Origin: Promicromonospora sp. AC04
GTDB taxonomy: Bacteria > Actinomycetota > Actinomycetes > Actinomycetales > Cellulomonadaceae
Length of the DNA: 64,000 nt
Assembly (NCBI RefSeq): GCF_003058225.1
Contig: NZ_QBUG01000008.1
Location: 248,001 to 312,000, forward strand
Reading direction: 5' to 3'
Below the pieces are notes generated by a model, which worked only from the letters and a program-made list of their open reading frames with translations, was not told the DNA's origin and searched no databases. Of this stretch, positions 1-7,859 are shown in pieces; the first letter of the stretch is position 1, and each line of letters starts with the position of its first letter. A program made the translations under genes and the position numbers.

Positions 1-921
1 CCGCAGGTCGGAGGGGAGCTCGACGAGACCCGCGACCTCGCCGTGATTCCCAGCGACAAGGGGTCCGACGGCGACCACGCCGTCGTCCAGCGTGACGCTC
101 ACCTGCTCGCCGGGCTCGAGCCCCTGCGCCCCGAAGCTCATGACCCGCCCCACCACTGCCGTCGCCTGGTCCACGCCCAGGCTGGCCTTGCCGGGCTCTT
201 TCGACTTGTCGTCAGCCTCGTTCCCGGCGTCGGCGTCGGCGTCGGCGGCCGTTCCGCCCTCGTTCCCGGCGCCGGATGACCCCGCGGCGTCGTTCGACAC
301 ACCGTTCTCAGCCCCACCCGCGTCGCCGCCCGGCGCGCCATCGGTGCCCGTCCCGGCGTCGCTCCCGGCGAAGGTCACGGGCGTGAAGGACTCGTTGTTC
401 GCGTTGCGTACCCCGTGCGCGCCGATCGTGATGATCCCGCACTGCACCGCCGTGCAGTCCACGGCGGTGCCGTCGGCGGCCTCGAAGCGGGCGCCGGGGA
501 CCACCAGGTCTGTCGACCAGGTGCCGTTCGAGGCGATGGTGCCGCCGTTCGCCTCGGCCTCCGTGCTCGATCCCGGGAACGCGACGAACCTCTGGTACCC
601 GGCGTTCTGCGCGGTCTCGGCGTCGGGCACGTAGCGGTAGGTGTCCCCGGACACCCCGCCGCGGCTCGGCGCCCACGACCCGCCTGACGGGTCCGACACC
701 CAACCGAAGAACACATAGATGCCGCCGAACGCCTTGGGGATCGACTGGAAGCCGCTGCCCGACACGCGCACGGTCGTGGCGCCGTCCGGGTCGGGCTGCC
801 CCGAGACGGTGACCTTCGCGGCGGCGTGCGCGGCGAGGACCGGGCCGAGCAGCGCGAGTGCGACCACGATGACGAGGGCGATCAGCGGGATCGCCGGGCG
901 GGGCAGGTTGCGGGGCGTCAT
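1..921 (-). CDS. Haem-locus surface/secreted protein, 3' part cut by window edge
   Basis: The last gene of the haem-uptake operon reads out of the window, so only about 307 N-terminal residues are visible. It starts at ATG 921, in a 4-bp ATGA overlap with the stop of the ATPase gene. An N-terminal hydrophobic signal segment (residues about 9-34, ending AAHA) is followed by a beta-rich domain containing a two-cysteine motif (DCTAVQCGI). This resembles the HtaA-associated, neocarzinostatin-like domains found beside actinobacterial haem transporters. A long Asp/Ala/Gly-rich linker follows (about residues 205-250) and then the start of another domain. The likely role, inferred from position and domain type, is extracellular haem capture or relay to the binding lipoprotein. 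The C-terminus (cell-wall anchor or membrane helix) cannot be seen. Confidence 0.7.
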   Translation of the reverse strand, partial: MTPRNLPRPAIPLIALVIVVALALLGPVLAAHAAAKVTVSGQPDPDGATTVRVSGSGFQSIPKAFGGIYVFFGWVSDPSGGSWAPSRGGVSGDTYRYVPDAETAQNAGYQRFVAFPGSSTEAEANGGTIASNGTWSTDLVVPGARFEAADGTAVDCTAVQCGIITIGAHGVRNANNESFTPVTFAGSDAGTGTDGAPGGDAGGAENGVSNDAAGSSGAGNEGGTAADADADAGNEADDKSKEPGKASLGVDQATAVVGRVMSFGAQGLEPGEQVSVTLDDGVVAVGPLVAGNHGEVAGLVELPSDLR

Positions 922-2093
922 GCGTGGTCCTCGGTAGGTGTCTGGGCGGGGCGGACCGCCGCAAGCGCCGGCGGTGCGAACGACTTGTTGCCGGACTCAG
1001 GGGCGGGCTGTGCGCCGGGCTGTGCGCCGGGCTGAGCGCCGGGCTGTGCGTGCAGACCCCCGGCGTACCGGGGGAGGACGAGCAACCCGCCGGTGACGGG
1101 GTGCGGCAGCACGTCGACCGGGTACTCGTAGACCCGGGAGAGCAGCTCGGCGGTGAGCACCTCGGCGGGCGCGCCGAGCGCGGCGACCCGCCCGCCGTCG
1201 AGCACCAGTACGCGGTCGGCCCAGGCGGCGGCGAGCGCCAGGTCGTGCAGCACCACGACGACGGCGCCGCCGTCCGTCGCGTGCCGCCGGGCGTGGTGCA
1301 GCACGTGCTCGGTGTGGCGGACGTCGAGCGCGGCGGTCGGCTCGTCGAGCAGCAGCACAGTGGTGTCCTGGGCGAGCAGCCGCGCGAACGAGGTGCGGGC
1401 CTTCTCGCCGCCCGACAGGGTCGGGTAGCGGCGCTCGGCCAGGCCCGCGACGTCGGCGGCCTCCAGAGCGCGGGCGACCACGGCGTCGTCGTCCAGGTCG
1501 CGGCCGGGGCTATGGCTGCCCGAGCCATGGTGACCGGGGCTATGGCTACCGGGGCCATGACTGCCGGTTCCGTCGCTGCCGGTTCCGTCGCTGCCGGGAC
1601 CGTCGCCGCCGGGACCGTCGCCCGTCGCGCGGGCCCGGGCCGTGGCACCCTGCCACGGCGCTCGCCCCATGCGCACCACGTCGACCACCCGGAACGGGAA
1701 GCTGACCTGGTTCTCCTGGAGCAGGACGGCCCGCAGACGGGCCAGCTCCGCGGGCCGGACGGCGCCGAGCGGCGTGCCGGTCCAGGCGGCCTGGCCGGCG
1801 TCGGGGGCGCGGTCGCCGGCCAGGACGGAGACCAGTGTGGACTTCCCGGCGCCGTTGGGGCCGACGACGACCAGCACCTCGCCCTGGCGTACGTCGAGGT
1901 CGACGTCGTCCAGCAGGACGGCGTCCCCGGCCCGGACCCGGACGCCGGACAGGGTGAGGAGGGCGGGCCGGTCCGGCCGGATCTCGCGACCCGGCTGGGC
2001 TGCTCGGTCCGGATGCGCGGACTGCGCGGACTGGGCGGACTGCGTGGGCTGCGTGGGCTGGGCGGGCTGGGCGGGCTGCGCGGCGGGGCTCAT
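918..2093 (-). CDS. hmuV: Haem/iron-chelate ABC transporter ATP-binding protein
   Basis: ATPase of a type II (BtuCD-like) importer powering haem or Fe-chelate uptake through the adjacent permease. ATG 2093 overlaps the permease stop (ATGA); the reading frame continues open upstream but that part is antisense to the permease. Visible motifs: Walker A GPNGAGKST (residues 78-86), Q-loop Q126, signature LSGGE (226-230), Walker B VLLLDEP (246-252), and the switch histidine in VVLHDLA. Three low-complexity stretches depart from the family: a Gln/Pro repeat N-terminus (1-35), a 40-residue Gly/Ser/Asp/His insert (about 157-198) between Q-loop and signature, and a C-terminal GAQP repeat. The insert holds five histidines and is encoded by short tandem repeats. 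At 391 residues it is far longer than the usual 260-270. Confidence 0.88.
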   Translation of the reverse strand: MSPAAQPAQPAQPTQPTQSAQSAQSAHPDRAAQPGREIRPDRPALLTLSGVRVRAGDAVLLDDVDLDVRQGEVLVVVGPNGAGKSTLVSVLAGDRAPDAGQAAWTGTPLGAVRPAELARLRAVLLQENQVSFPFRVVDVVRMGRAPWQGATARARATGDGPGGDGPGSDGTGSDGTGSHGPGSHSPGHHGSGSHSPGRDLDDDAVVARALEAADVAGLAERRYPTLSGGEKARTSFARLLAQDTTVLLLDEPTAALDVRHTEHVLHHARRHATDGGAVVVVLHDLALAAAWADRVLVLDGGRVAALGAPAEVLTAELLSRVYEYPVDVLPHPVTGGLLVLPRYAGGLHAQPGAQPGAQPGAQPAPESGNKSFAPPALAAVRPAQTPTEDHA

Positions 2094-3337
2094 GCCCAGC
2101 CTCCCGCGGTGCGCCGGGTGCGACGAATGAGCCAGAAGAAGAACGGCCCGCCGACCAGCGCGGTGAGCATCCCGATGGGCAGGTCGGCGTAGCCGACGGC
2201 GGTGCGCGCGACCAGGTCCGCCGCCAGCAGGAGCACTGCGCCGCCGAGCGCGCTGAGCGGTACCAGCACGCGGTGCGCGGGGCCGACGGCCATCCGGATC
2301 AGGTGCGGCACCACGAGGCCGACGAACGCGATGATCCCGCAGAACGCGACGCCCGCGGCGGTGAGCACCGCGACCACCACGATGCTGAGCACGCGCAGGC
2401 GCTCGACGTCGACCCCGAGGTGGCGGGCGGACCGCTCGCCCAACGCCAGCAGGTCCAGCCGGCGCGAGAGGAGCAGCGCACCGGTCACGCCCAGGACGAC
2501 GAGCGGCGCGACGACGCCGACGTAAGCCCAGCGGGTGCCGTTGAAGGAGCCGAGCTGCCAGAACACGATCTGCTCGCGGGCCTGCGTGTCGCCCAGGAAC
2601 GTGGTGAGGGCCAGGCCCGCGCCGCAGACTGCGTTCACCGCCACGCCGGTGAGCACCAGCGTGACCACCTCGGTCCGGCCGGCGGACCGCGCCAGGCCGT
2701 AGACGAGGAAGGTCGCAGCGAGGCCGCCCGCGAACGCGGCGGCGGCCGTCGTCCACGGCCCGAGCGCAGTGAGCCCCAGAACGATGGTCACGGACGCCGC
2801 GACGGCGGCACCCGAGGAGACGCCGACGACGCCGGGCTCGGCCAGCGGGTTGCCGAACACGCCCTGCATCACGGCCCCTGCGGTGGCCAGCGCGGCGCCC
2901 ACCAGGGCGGCCATGGCGACGCGCGGGAACCGGATGGTCCACAGCGCGGCGTCGCCGTTCGGGTGCGCGGGCACGGGGCCGAGGTCGAGGCCCGCGTGGT
3001 GCAGCAGCGAGCCGACGACCTCGGCCGGCGGCACCTGGAGCTGCCCCGACCCAGCGGCCACCACCGCCAGCACGCCGAGCGCGACGACCAGGCCGGCGGT
3101 CACCGCTATGGCGCGGGCCGGCCGGGCGGGCGGGAGGGGGTGCGCTCCGCCACGTCCGTGCGGGCCGCGGCGAGCGCTGCCCGACGGGTCGGTCGACGGG
3201 TCGGTCGACGGGCTCGCCGAGGCGCTCACGACCAGGCCCGCTGCGGCGTCTACGACCGGGTCTGCCGAAGCGCTCACGGGTGGGCGCGCGCTGGGGCTCA
3301 CGGCGGGGCTCACGGACGCCCGCGTGGTGGGGCTCAC
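2090..3337 (-). CDS. hmuU: Haem/iron-chelate ABC transporter permease (FecCD family)
   Basis: Membrane permease of the FecCD/BtuC family, about ten predicted helices, moving haem or ferric chelates inward. GTG 3337 overlaps the stop of the binding-protein gene (GTGA). Family signatures are visible: RFPRVAMAALVGAALATAGAVMQ early, and the C-terminal region GLVVPHLIRMAVGPAHR that contacts the ATPase. The first 75 residues are Ser/Ala/Pro/Asp-rich and non-conserved. They begin with three near-copies of the start codons (V-S-P units), so the N-terminus looks expanded by tandem duplication, and the conserved protein begins only near residue 75. The substrate is inferred from the iron box and operon partners. 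Confidence 0.87.
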   Translation of the reverse strand: MSPTTRASVSPAVSPSARPPVSASADPVVDAAAGLVVSASASPSTDPSTDPSGSARRGPHGRGGAHPLPPARPARAIAVTAGLVVALGVLAVVAAGSGQLQVPPAEVVGSLLHHAGLDLGPVPAHPNGDAALWTIRFPRVAMAALVGAALATAGAVMQGVFGNPLAEPGVVGVSSGAAVAASVTIVLGLTALGPWTTAAAAFAGGLAATFLVYGLARSAGRTEVVTLVLTGVAVNAVCGAGLALTTFLGDTQAREQIVFWQLGSFNGTRWAYVGVVAPLVVLGVTGALLLSRRLDLLALGERSARHLGVDVERLRVLSIVVVAVLTAAGVAFCGIIAFVGLVVPHLIRMAVGPAHRVLVPLSALGGAVLLLAADLVARTAVGYADLPIGMLTALVGGPFFFWLIRRTRRTAGGWA

Positions 3338-4530
3338 GAGAGGCTGTCCGGCGCGTAGAACGCGCGGGCGAGGGCGTCGAGCACGTCGGCGGACGCCGGG
3401 CCGAAGGACAGGATCTCGGTGTCGTCCATGGCGACGAAGCGGCGGTTCTCGCCGGCCGGTGTCTGCGCCAGGGCCGGCACCTGTTCGAGCAGCCCGTCGA
3501 CGCCGCCCACGGACTCCAGGCCGCCGGTCATCAGCAGGACCAGGTCGGGCTGCATGGAGATCAGCCCCTCGTCGTTCAGGGGGCGCATGCCCTTCCAGCC
3601 CACCTCGCCGGCGGCGTCCACGGCGCCGAGACCCTCGATGAGGGAGTCGGCCCCGGACTCGTCCCCGAACAGGTAGTAGACGCCGGACTGCCCGCGCACG
3701 TAGAGGAAGATCACCCGCGGCCGGACCCTGGGGTCCGTCGGCGCCAGGCCCGCGATCTGCTCCAGCGTGGCGTCGACGGCGTCGGTGGTGCGCTCGGCCA
3801 GGGCCGCGCCCTCCGCCGGCAGACCCAGCGCCTCACCCGTGGCCCGCGCCAGGTCTGCGGAGGTCTCGAGGCTGCGGTGGCTGTCGAGCACGACGACGGG
3901 GATCCCCGCGTCGCGCATCTGCAGCACGACGTCCCACGGGCCCAGCGTGGTGTCCGTGAGGATGACGGTGGGCGCCAGGTCGAGGATCGCCTCGCCCGTG
4001 AGCTCGTGGCCGTTGCTCGTGACGATCGGGCGGGCGGCGATCTCCGGGAAGCCCGACGAGACGTCCCGGCCCACGACGTTCTCGCCCAGGCCGAGCTCGA
4101 AAACGATCCGCGAGAGCGAGCCGTACAGGTCCAGCGCGAGGATCCGGCTGGTGTCGGTGACGGTCACTTCGGTGCCCTGCGCGTCCGTGACCGTGGCGGG
4201 CAGGGCAGGCTCCGGGTTCTCGGCGACCGGGTCGACCGGGCGCTCGGCGGTGCCCACCGTGATCTCGCCGGTCCAGGAGCGCGGGTCGGCGATGGGCTCG
4301 AGCTCGCTGAGCGGCTGGGTGCCGACGACGGCGCCGTCGTCGCTCGTGTGACCGGTCTGGGGGAGCTGCAGCCCACAGCCAGCCACGAGCGCGACCGCCG
4401 TGACCAGCACACTTGCGACCAGCGACTTGTGCGCCCGGGCCGACGGCGTCGGACGTGCGGTACGGGCCGGCCGCCGGGACCACATCGGGATTGCGGCGCG
4501 ATCGGGGCCGGCTCCGGGCAGGCGCAACAT
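3334..4530 (-). CDS. hmuT: Haem/iron-chelate ABC transporter substrate-binding lipoprotein
   Basis: Class III periplasmic-type binding protein (peripla_BP_2) that delivers haem or a chelate to the permease. I start it at ATG 4530 because AAGGGAG lies 6-7 bases upstream. The open frame reaches 4644, but that extra part runs through the iron box and lacks a ribosome-binding site. A lipoprotein signal is clear: hydrophobic VLVTAVALVAGC with Cys as lipidation site (about residue 40). The family core 'ILALDLYGSLSRIVFELGLGENVVGRD' type pattern and the later 'APTVILTD' segment fit the two-lobed fold. It heads a four-gene operon with overlapping junctions. Haem rather than siderophore is inferred from the HtaA-like last gene. 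Confidence 0.86.
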   Translation of the reverse strand: MLRLPGAGPDRAAIPMWSRRPARTARPTPSARAHKSLVASVLVTAVALVAGCGLQLPQTGHTSDDGAVVGTQPLSELEPIADPRSWTGEITVGTAERPVDPVAENPEPALPATVTDAQGTEVTVTDTSRILALDLYGSLSRIVFELGLGENVVGRDVSSGFPEIAARPIVTSNGHELTGEAILDLAPTVILTDTTLGPWDVVLQMRDAGIPVVVLDSHRSLETSADLARATGEALGLPAEGAALAERTTDAVDATLEQIAGLAPTDPRVRPRVIFLYVRGQSGVYYLFGDESGADSLIEGLGAVDAAGEVGWKGMRPLNDEGLISMQPDLVLLMTGGLESVGGVDGLLEQVPALAQTPAGENRRFVAMDDTEILSFGPASADVLDALARAFYAPDSLS

Positions 4531-4570
4531 CGGACACTCCCTTGTACGCCGGGACGGTGCCCGTGTGAAA

Positions 4571-4590
4571 TTAGGTGTGCCTAACTTAGG
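4571..4590 (-). promoter_or_regulatory. DtxR/IdeR-type iron box upstream of haem operon
   Basis: TTAGGTGTGCCTAACTTAGG matches the DtxR/IdeR consensus (TWAGGTTAGSCTAACCTWA) at the key TTAGG and CCTAA half-sites. It lies 41 bp upstream of the chosen hmuT start, where it would cover the promoter. It predicts repression when iron is plentiful. The match is seen directly; binding is inferred. Confidence 0.72.
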
Positions 4591-4653
4591 CGAGCCGAGC
4601 CTCAGAAAGTCAAGCCCGGACCGTCCCTTGGTGGGATAAATCACCCGATCGAC

Positions 4654-4855
4654 TTATCCGCGTACGTTGTGGACCAGGTCCTGCGTGAGGTCATGCAGGC
4701 GCAGGGCTGCGTCGGGGTCGAACGCTGGGCCGTTCAAGGGCAGCCGGTGCGTGGTGCGGTAGGCGGCAAAGCCTTCGCCCGGTGGTTCGTCCAGGAGGCG
4801 GGCCATCGGGACCAGGGGCTTCGTGACAGAGGCGGCGAGGAGGGCGAAGGACTCC
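4654..4855 (-). pseudogene. 3' remnant of an unrecognised minus-strand gene
   Basis: The minus strand carries about 60 codons ending at TAA 4654 with strong G/C bias in third positions, unlike a random antisense frame. The protein ends LHDLTQDLVHNVRG. No start or upstream part exists: before about 4855 the frame runs antisense to the TetR remnant. I do not recognise the family. It looks like a gene tail left after a rearrangement that also truncated the neighbouring regulator. Confidence 0.35.
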
Positions 4856-5182
4856 CTGGTGAGAGCGCGGAGCGGAGGCAACCGCGGCCTGCGCGAGCTC
4901 ATGCGGCACGGCGCCGCCGATGGTACGGGCCTGGCCGCGGTCCGCCAGGAGATCGCGGTGCATTGCGAGCATCTCGTGGCGCGAGCCAGCTCCCAGGGCG
5001 CACTGCGCGCCGGTGTCACTGGCGCCGACATCACACCGATCGTCGCCATGATCGACGCCGTCATGGCGCCGCCCGCAGAGCCTACGAGCGGGGCGTGGCG
5101 ACGTTACCTGGTGATCATTCTCGATGGGCTCCGCGCGCACCCGCACCAGGCGCCGCTGCTGGGCCCTGATGGAGCGCGGTGG
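4823..5182 (+). pseudogene. TetR-family regulator remnant (ligand domain only)
   Basis: The plus frame from 4823 to about 5170 has strong coding bias. It reads like the C-terminal half of an actinobacterial TetR regulator: RGLRELMRHG, then EIAVHCEHLVARA with the typical 'GALRAGVTGADI' and 'WRRYLVIILDGLR' pattern. There is no N-terminal helix-turn-helix upstream and no clean stop. The frame stays open only because it runs antisense into the nuclease gene at 5186. The parsimonious reading is a broken tetR gene that lost its 5' end, with its 3' end interrupted where the nuclease was acquired. Confidence 0.5.
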
Positions 5183-5185
5183 TGG

Positions 5186-6280
5186 TCATTCGTAATAGTG
5201 CACGGTCTTTCGGATTTGCTCCGCGTGAGCGTAGATCTCGTCCAGCGATTCGACACGGTGCCGAGTCTCGGTCTTTTCCTCGTCGAAGAGGCCGAGGTAC
5301 TTCTGTCCTGTGTTGAAGTGGAGTCTTGCGAGGGGCTTGCGATTGTTGTCGTCCAGCAAGACCCCCATGTAGCTCTTCGTATCGCGCTGAACGATACGTG
5401 TGGGCGAAACCTCGCTACAGGCGATCGCGCGCACGATCTGGAACGCCTCGATCTCTTCGAACGTCGTCTCCAGCCCTCGCTCCGACCCGGAGTCGGACCC
5501 ATCAAGGTCTGCTTCGACGGATGCTTCCGACGTGAGATCCGTCGAACCTGCGGTGGCATAGACTTTTCCGCCGAGCGCTGCCTTGATCCGGTCGTTGACC
5601 TGGTCGGCGACGAACTGCTGCATCGCCTTCGAAACGAGGCCGCGGAACTGCTCACGCACCTTCTGTGTGAACGAACCCTCGTAGACGCGGCCGGTCAGGT
5701 TCTTGACCCATTCGTCGTCCGCGTCGCGGAACTGCGATGCGAGAGCTCGCTTGAGCGCGCCGATGTACTTGAGCTCCTCGGCCGCGCTGACGACGGAGTC
5801 CACGTCGAAGGTCTCTTTCGTCAGCTTCTGGACCTCTGGGATGAGCGACTCGTCAAGCTCCAGCAGGTCCAGTTGCAGGAATGGCGTCTCATCCATGCGG
5901 TTGGGCTTGTCGAGGTCCGTGAAGAAATGATATCGCTGACCGTTTGTCAGAATGGCGATCCGCGCATTGGCTACGGCGAAGTAGCGGAAGAGCTGGGAGG
6001 CATGGTTCAGCGTGAGAGGCGCGCCAATTGCCTTGGCCTCGATCAATATCTGAACCTCGCCATTCTTGACGATGGCGTAGTCTATCTTCTCACCCTTTTT
6101 GGTCCCGACGTCGGCGGTGAACTCAGGAACCACCTCGTCAGGATTGAAGACGTCGTAGCCGAGAACGAGCGCGATGAACGGCATGATGAATGCGTTCTTG
6201 GTCGCCTCTTCCGTGACGATGTTGGCCTTCTGTTGTTCGATCTTTGTTGCTAGCGAAGCAATTCGCTCTGCGATATCCAT
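5186..6280 (-). CDS. Orphan type I/IV restriction-like nuclease (HsdR N-terminal domain)
   Basis: A 364-residue protein of the HSDR_N / COG2810 'predicted restriction endonuclease' group. Residues 30-85 carry the PD-(D/E)XK core: D67 in EKIDYAIV and E81-A-K83 in ILIEAKA. The helicase domain of a true HsdR is absent, as are specificity and methylase partners. The start is ATG 6280 (MDIAERI); the frame is open to 6448 but the conserved protein starts here. Codon use is clearly more AT-rich than in all neighbours, and the gene abuts two gene remnants, so recent transfer is likely. It may act in nucleic-acid defence alone, or be a relic; the family's function is poorly known. Confidence 0.72.
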   Translation of the reverse strand: MDIAERIASLATKIEQQKANIVTEEATKNAFIMPFIALVLGYDVFNPDEVVPEFTADVGTKKGEKIDYAIVKNGEVQILIEAKAIGAPLTLNHASQLFRYFAVANARIAILTNGQRYHFFTDLDKPNRMDETPFLQLDLLELDESLIPEVQKLTKETFDVDSVVSAAEELKYIGALKRALASQFRDADDEWVKNLTGRVYEGSFTQKVREQFRGLVSKAMQQFVADQVNDRIKAALGGKVYATAGSTDLTSEASVEADLDGSDSGSERGLETTFEEIEAFQIVRAIACSEVSPTRIVQRDTKSYMGVLLDDNNRKPLARLHFNTGQKYLGLFDEEKTETRHRVESLDEIYAHAEQIRKTVHYYE

Positions 6281-6496
6281 ATGCGGGCGTCTGCTCTGAT
6301 GACCGGTTGCTCCTTGTGATCGGAGGCTAGTTGGCGAACTCGGCGCGTGCGCCGGAATCTCGCTCACAGGGCCTAAGTTCACCCGGGTGATCAAATGGCA
6401 ATTCTTGCAAATGCATCGACGTTGTGATCGAAGAATGAGATCCGGCACCCGAAAACTGGGTGGCGCAGGCTTTGGCTACCGGACCACACTGACCGG

Positions 6497-7333
6497 ATGA
6501 CTGACTCGACAGCCGCTGCCGGTGCCGGGATCGGGCCCAGGCTCGGCGTGGGCCGCGAGGCCGAGGTCTATGCGTGGGGCGACGACGCCGTCGTCAAGCT
6601 CTACCGCCCCGGCTACCGAGGGCACGGAGCCGAGGCGGCGGCACTCGCCAGCCTGGCTGGTCACGACGTCGCTCCGAGCCTGGTCGACGTCGTGAAACGC
6701 GACGGCCGCCCGGGCCTGGTTCTGGAGCGCATCGTCGGGGCGGACATGCTGGACCTGCTGCGGCGCCGGCCGTGGCAGGTGCTGGCCTTCGCGCGGGCAC
6801 TGGCGGGGGCTCACCTCGCGGTCCACTGCGTCGAGGCGCCGGCGGACCTGCCCGACGTCCGCCAGGTGCTGGCCGCCCGCATCGAGGCCGCGACCCTGCC
6901 GCGCGAGCTGCAGGGCTTCGCGCTGCGGGTGCTCGACGGGCTTCCGTCCGGCGACCGCCTGTGCCACGGCGACTACCACCCCGGCAACGTGATGGTGTCC
7001 GGTGACCGGGTCAGCGTCATCGACTGGTCGAACGCCGCACGCGGCGTACCCGAGGCCGACCACGCGCGGGCGATCCTGCTGCTGCGCTGGGCCGACCCGG
7101 TGCCCGGCACACCACTGGTCACCCGCGGGCTGATGGCGGTCGGGCGTTCGCTGCTCACGCGCGGGTACGCGCGGGCCTACGCCGACGTCTCGCGGCGCCC
7201 GCTGCGGGATCTCGACTCGTGGCTGGTGGTGCACGCCGCGGCGCGCCTGTCGGAGGGCCTGATGGTCGAGCAGCCCAGGCTCCTAGCCCTGCTCAACCGG
7301 GCCTGGCAAGGAGCTCGAGTTCTGAACCGCTAG
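6497..7333 (+). CDS. APH/ChoK-type phosphotransferase
   Basis: A 278-residue kinase-like protein of the aminoglycoside phosphotransferase family. Visible landmarks: VVK near residue 34 (ATP-anchoring Lys), Brenner motif HGDYHPGN (157-164, catalytic Asp159) and the metal-binding IDW (175-177). The N-terminal glycine-rich segment GVGREAEVYAW matches the family's nucleotide loop. The substrate cannot be told from sequence; homologues act on sugars, amines or antibiotics, and a resistance role is not implied. It stands alone and is followed by a long hairpin. Confidence 0.82.
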   Translation: MTDSTAAAGAGIGPRLGVGREAEVYAWGDDAVVKLYRPGYRGHGAEAAALASLAGHDVAPSLVDVVKRDGRPGLVLERIVGADMLDLLRRRPWQVLAFARALAGAHLAVHCVEAPADLPDVRQVLAARIEAATLPRELQGFALRVLDGLPSGDRLCHGDYHPGNVMVSGDRVSVIDWSNAARGVPEADHARAILLLRWADPVPGTPLVTRGLMAVGRSLLTRGYARAYADVSRRPLRDLDSWLVVHAAARLSEGLMVEQPRLLALLNRAWQGARVLNR

Positions 7334-7349
7334 CGACGATGCCCACAGC

Positions 7350-7449
7350 GTCGGCAGTTTGCCTCACGAACTCGGTACATGGCACTGAGGTCGGTCCAGG
7401 CCTGGACCGACCTCAGTGCAAAGTGCCGACATCACGGGAAAGTGCCGAC
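7350..7449. terminator. Long hairpin, family A, after the phosphotransferase gene
   Basis: A perfect 38-bp palindrome (7382-7419; GCACTGAGGTCGGTCCAGG and its complement) is framed by GTCGGCAGTTT on the left. Three copies of AGTGCCGAC-like sequence lie on the right, so the outer parts can pair too. There is no U-tract, as is common for actinobacterial terminators. The same layout with different core sequence recurs at 49063-49185. Confidence 0.65.
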
Positions 7450-7499
7450 TTGACGACGGCGGACACAAAGGCGCGTAGCGTTGGGTGCGGAGGTGCGGC

Positions 7500-7685
7500 A
7501 TGAGCGACGGGAACACACGCGCGGCGGCGGGTGGTGGCGCGATCTACGGACTCGGCATCATCGGCGCATGGGTCTACTTCTGGCAGCAGGCCGACGGGTT
7601 CTGGGAGTTCGTCTGGGCCGTCATCCAGGGGCTCTTCTGGCCCGCGTTCATGGTCTACGAGGCGTTCGCGGCACTCGGCGGCTAG
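7500..7685 (+). CDS. Small membrane protein, 61 residues
   Basis: An ATG at 7500 follows GGAGG at a good distance. The product has two hydrophobic segments (about residues 14-30 and 38-57) separated by WQQADGFWEF, ending AFAALGG. Short Trp-rich two-helix proteins of this type are common in actinobacteria, often near phosphotransferase-like genes, and have no known function. The gene ends just before a second long hairpin. Confidence 0.65.
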   Translation: MSDGNTRAAAGGGAIYGLGIIGAWVYFWQQADGFWEFVWAVIQGLFWPAFMVYEAFAALGG

Positions 7686-7725
7686 GGCCTGTTCTGCCGA
7701 ACCGCAACTTGGTCGTGTACCCGTT

Positions 7726-7787
7726 CGCCGAACCGAAGCGACACGCCGGTGTACCGCGGGATATCGGCGTGTCGCTTCGGTTCGGCG
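7726..7787. terminator. Perfect 23-bp-arm hairpin, family B
   Basis: Arms at 7726-7748 and 7765-7787 are exact complements (CGCCGAACCGAAGCGACACG plus CCG) around a 16-bp loop. It lies between convergent genes (small membrane protein and cytochrome b), so it probably terminates both. Flanking AACCGCAACTT and AACTTGCGGTT are also inverted around it. A diverged copy is at 13868-13929. Confidence 0.7.
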
Positions 7788-7859
7788 CCCGGGCGCGTCA
7801 TCAACTTGCGGTTGGGCGGTAATGAGGCCGGGGCTTGCTAGCCCATCTACCGCGTCGAG

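Noticed and set aside
4533-4644. Longer hmuT N-terminus from 4644
   Set aside because: It would translate the iron box and lacks a ribosome site, while ATG 4530 has one and gives a proper lipoprotein signal.
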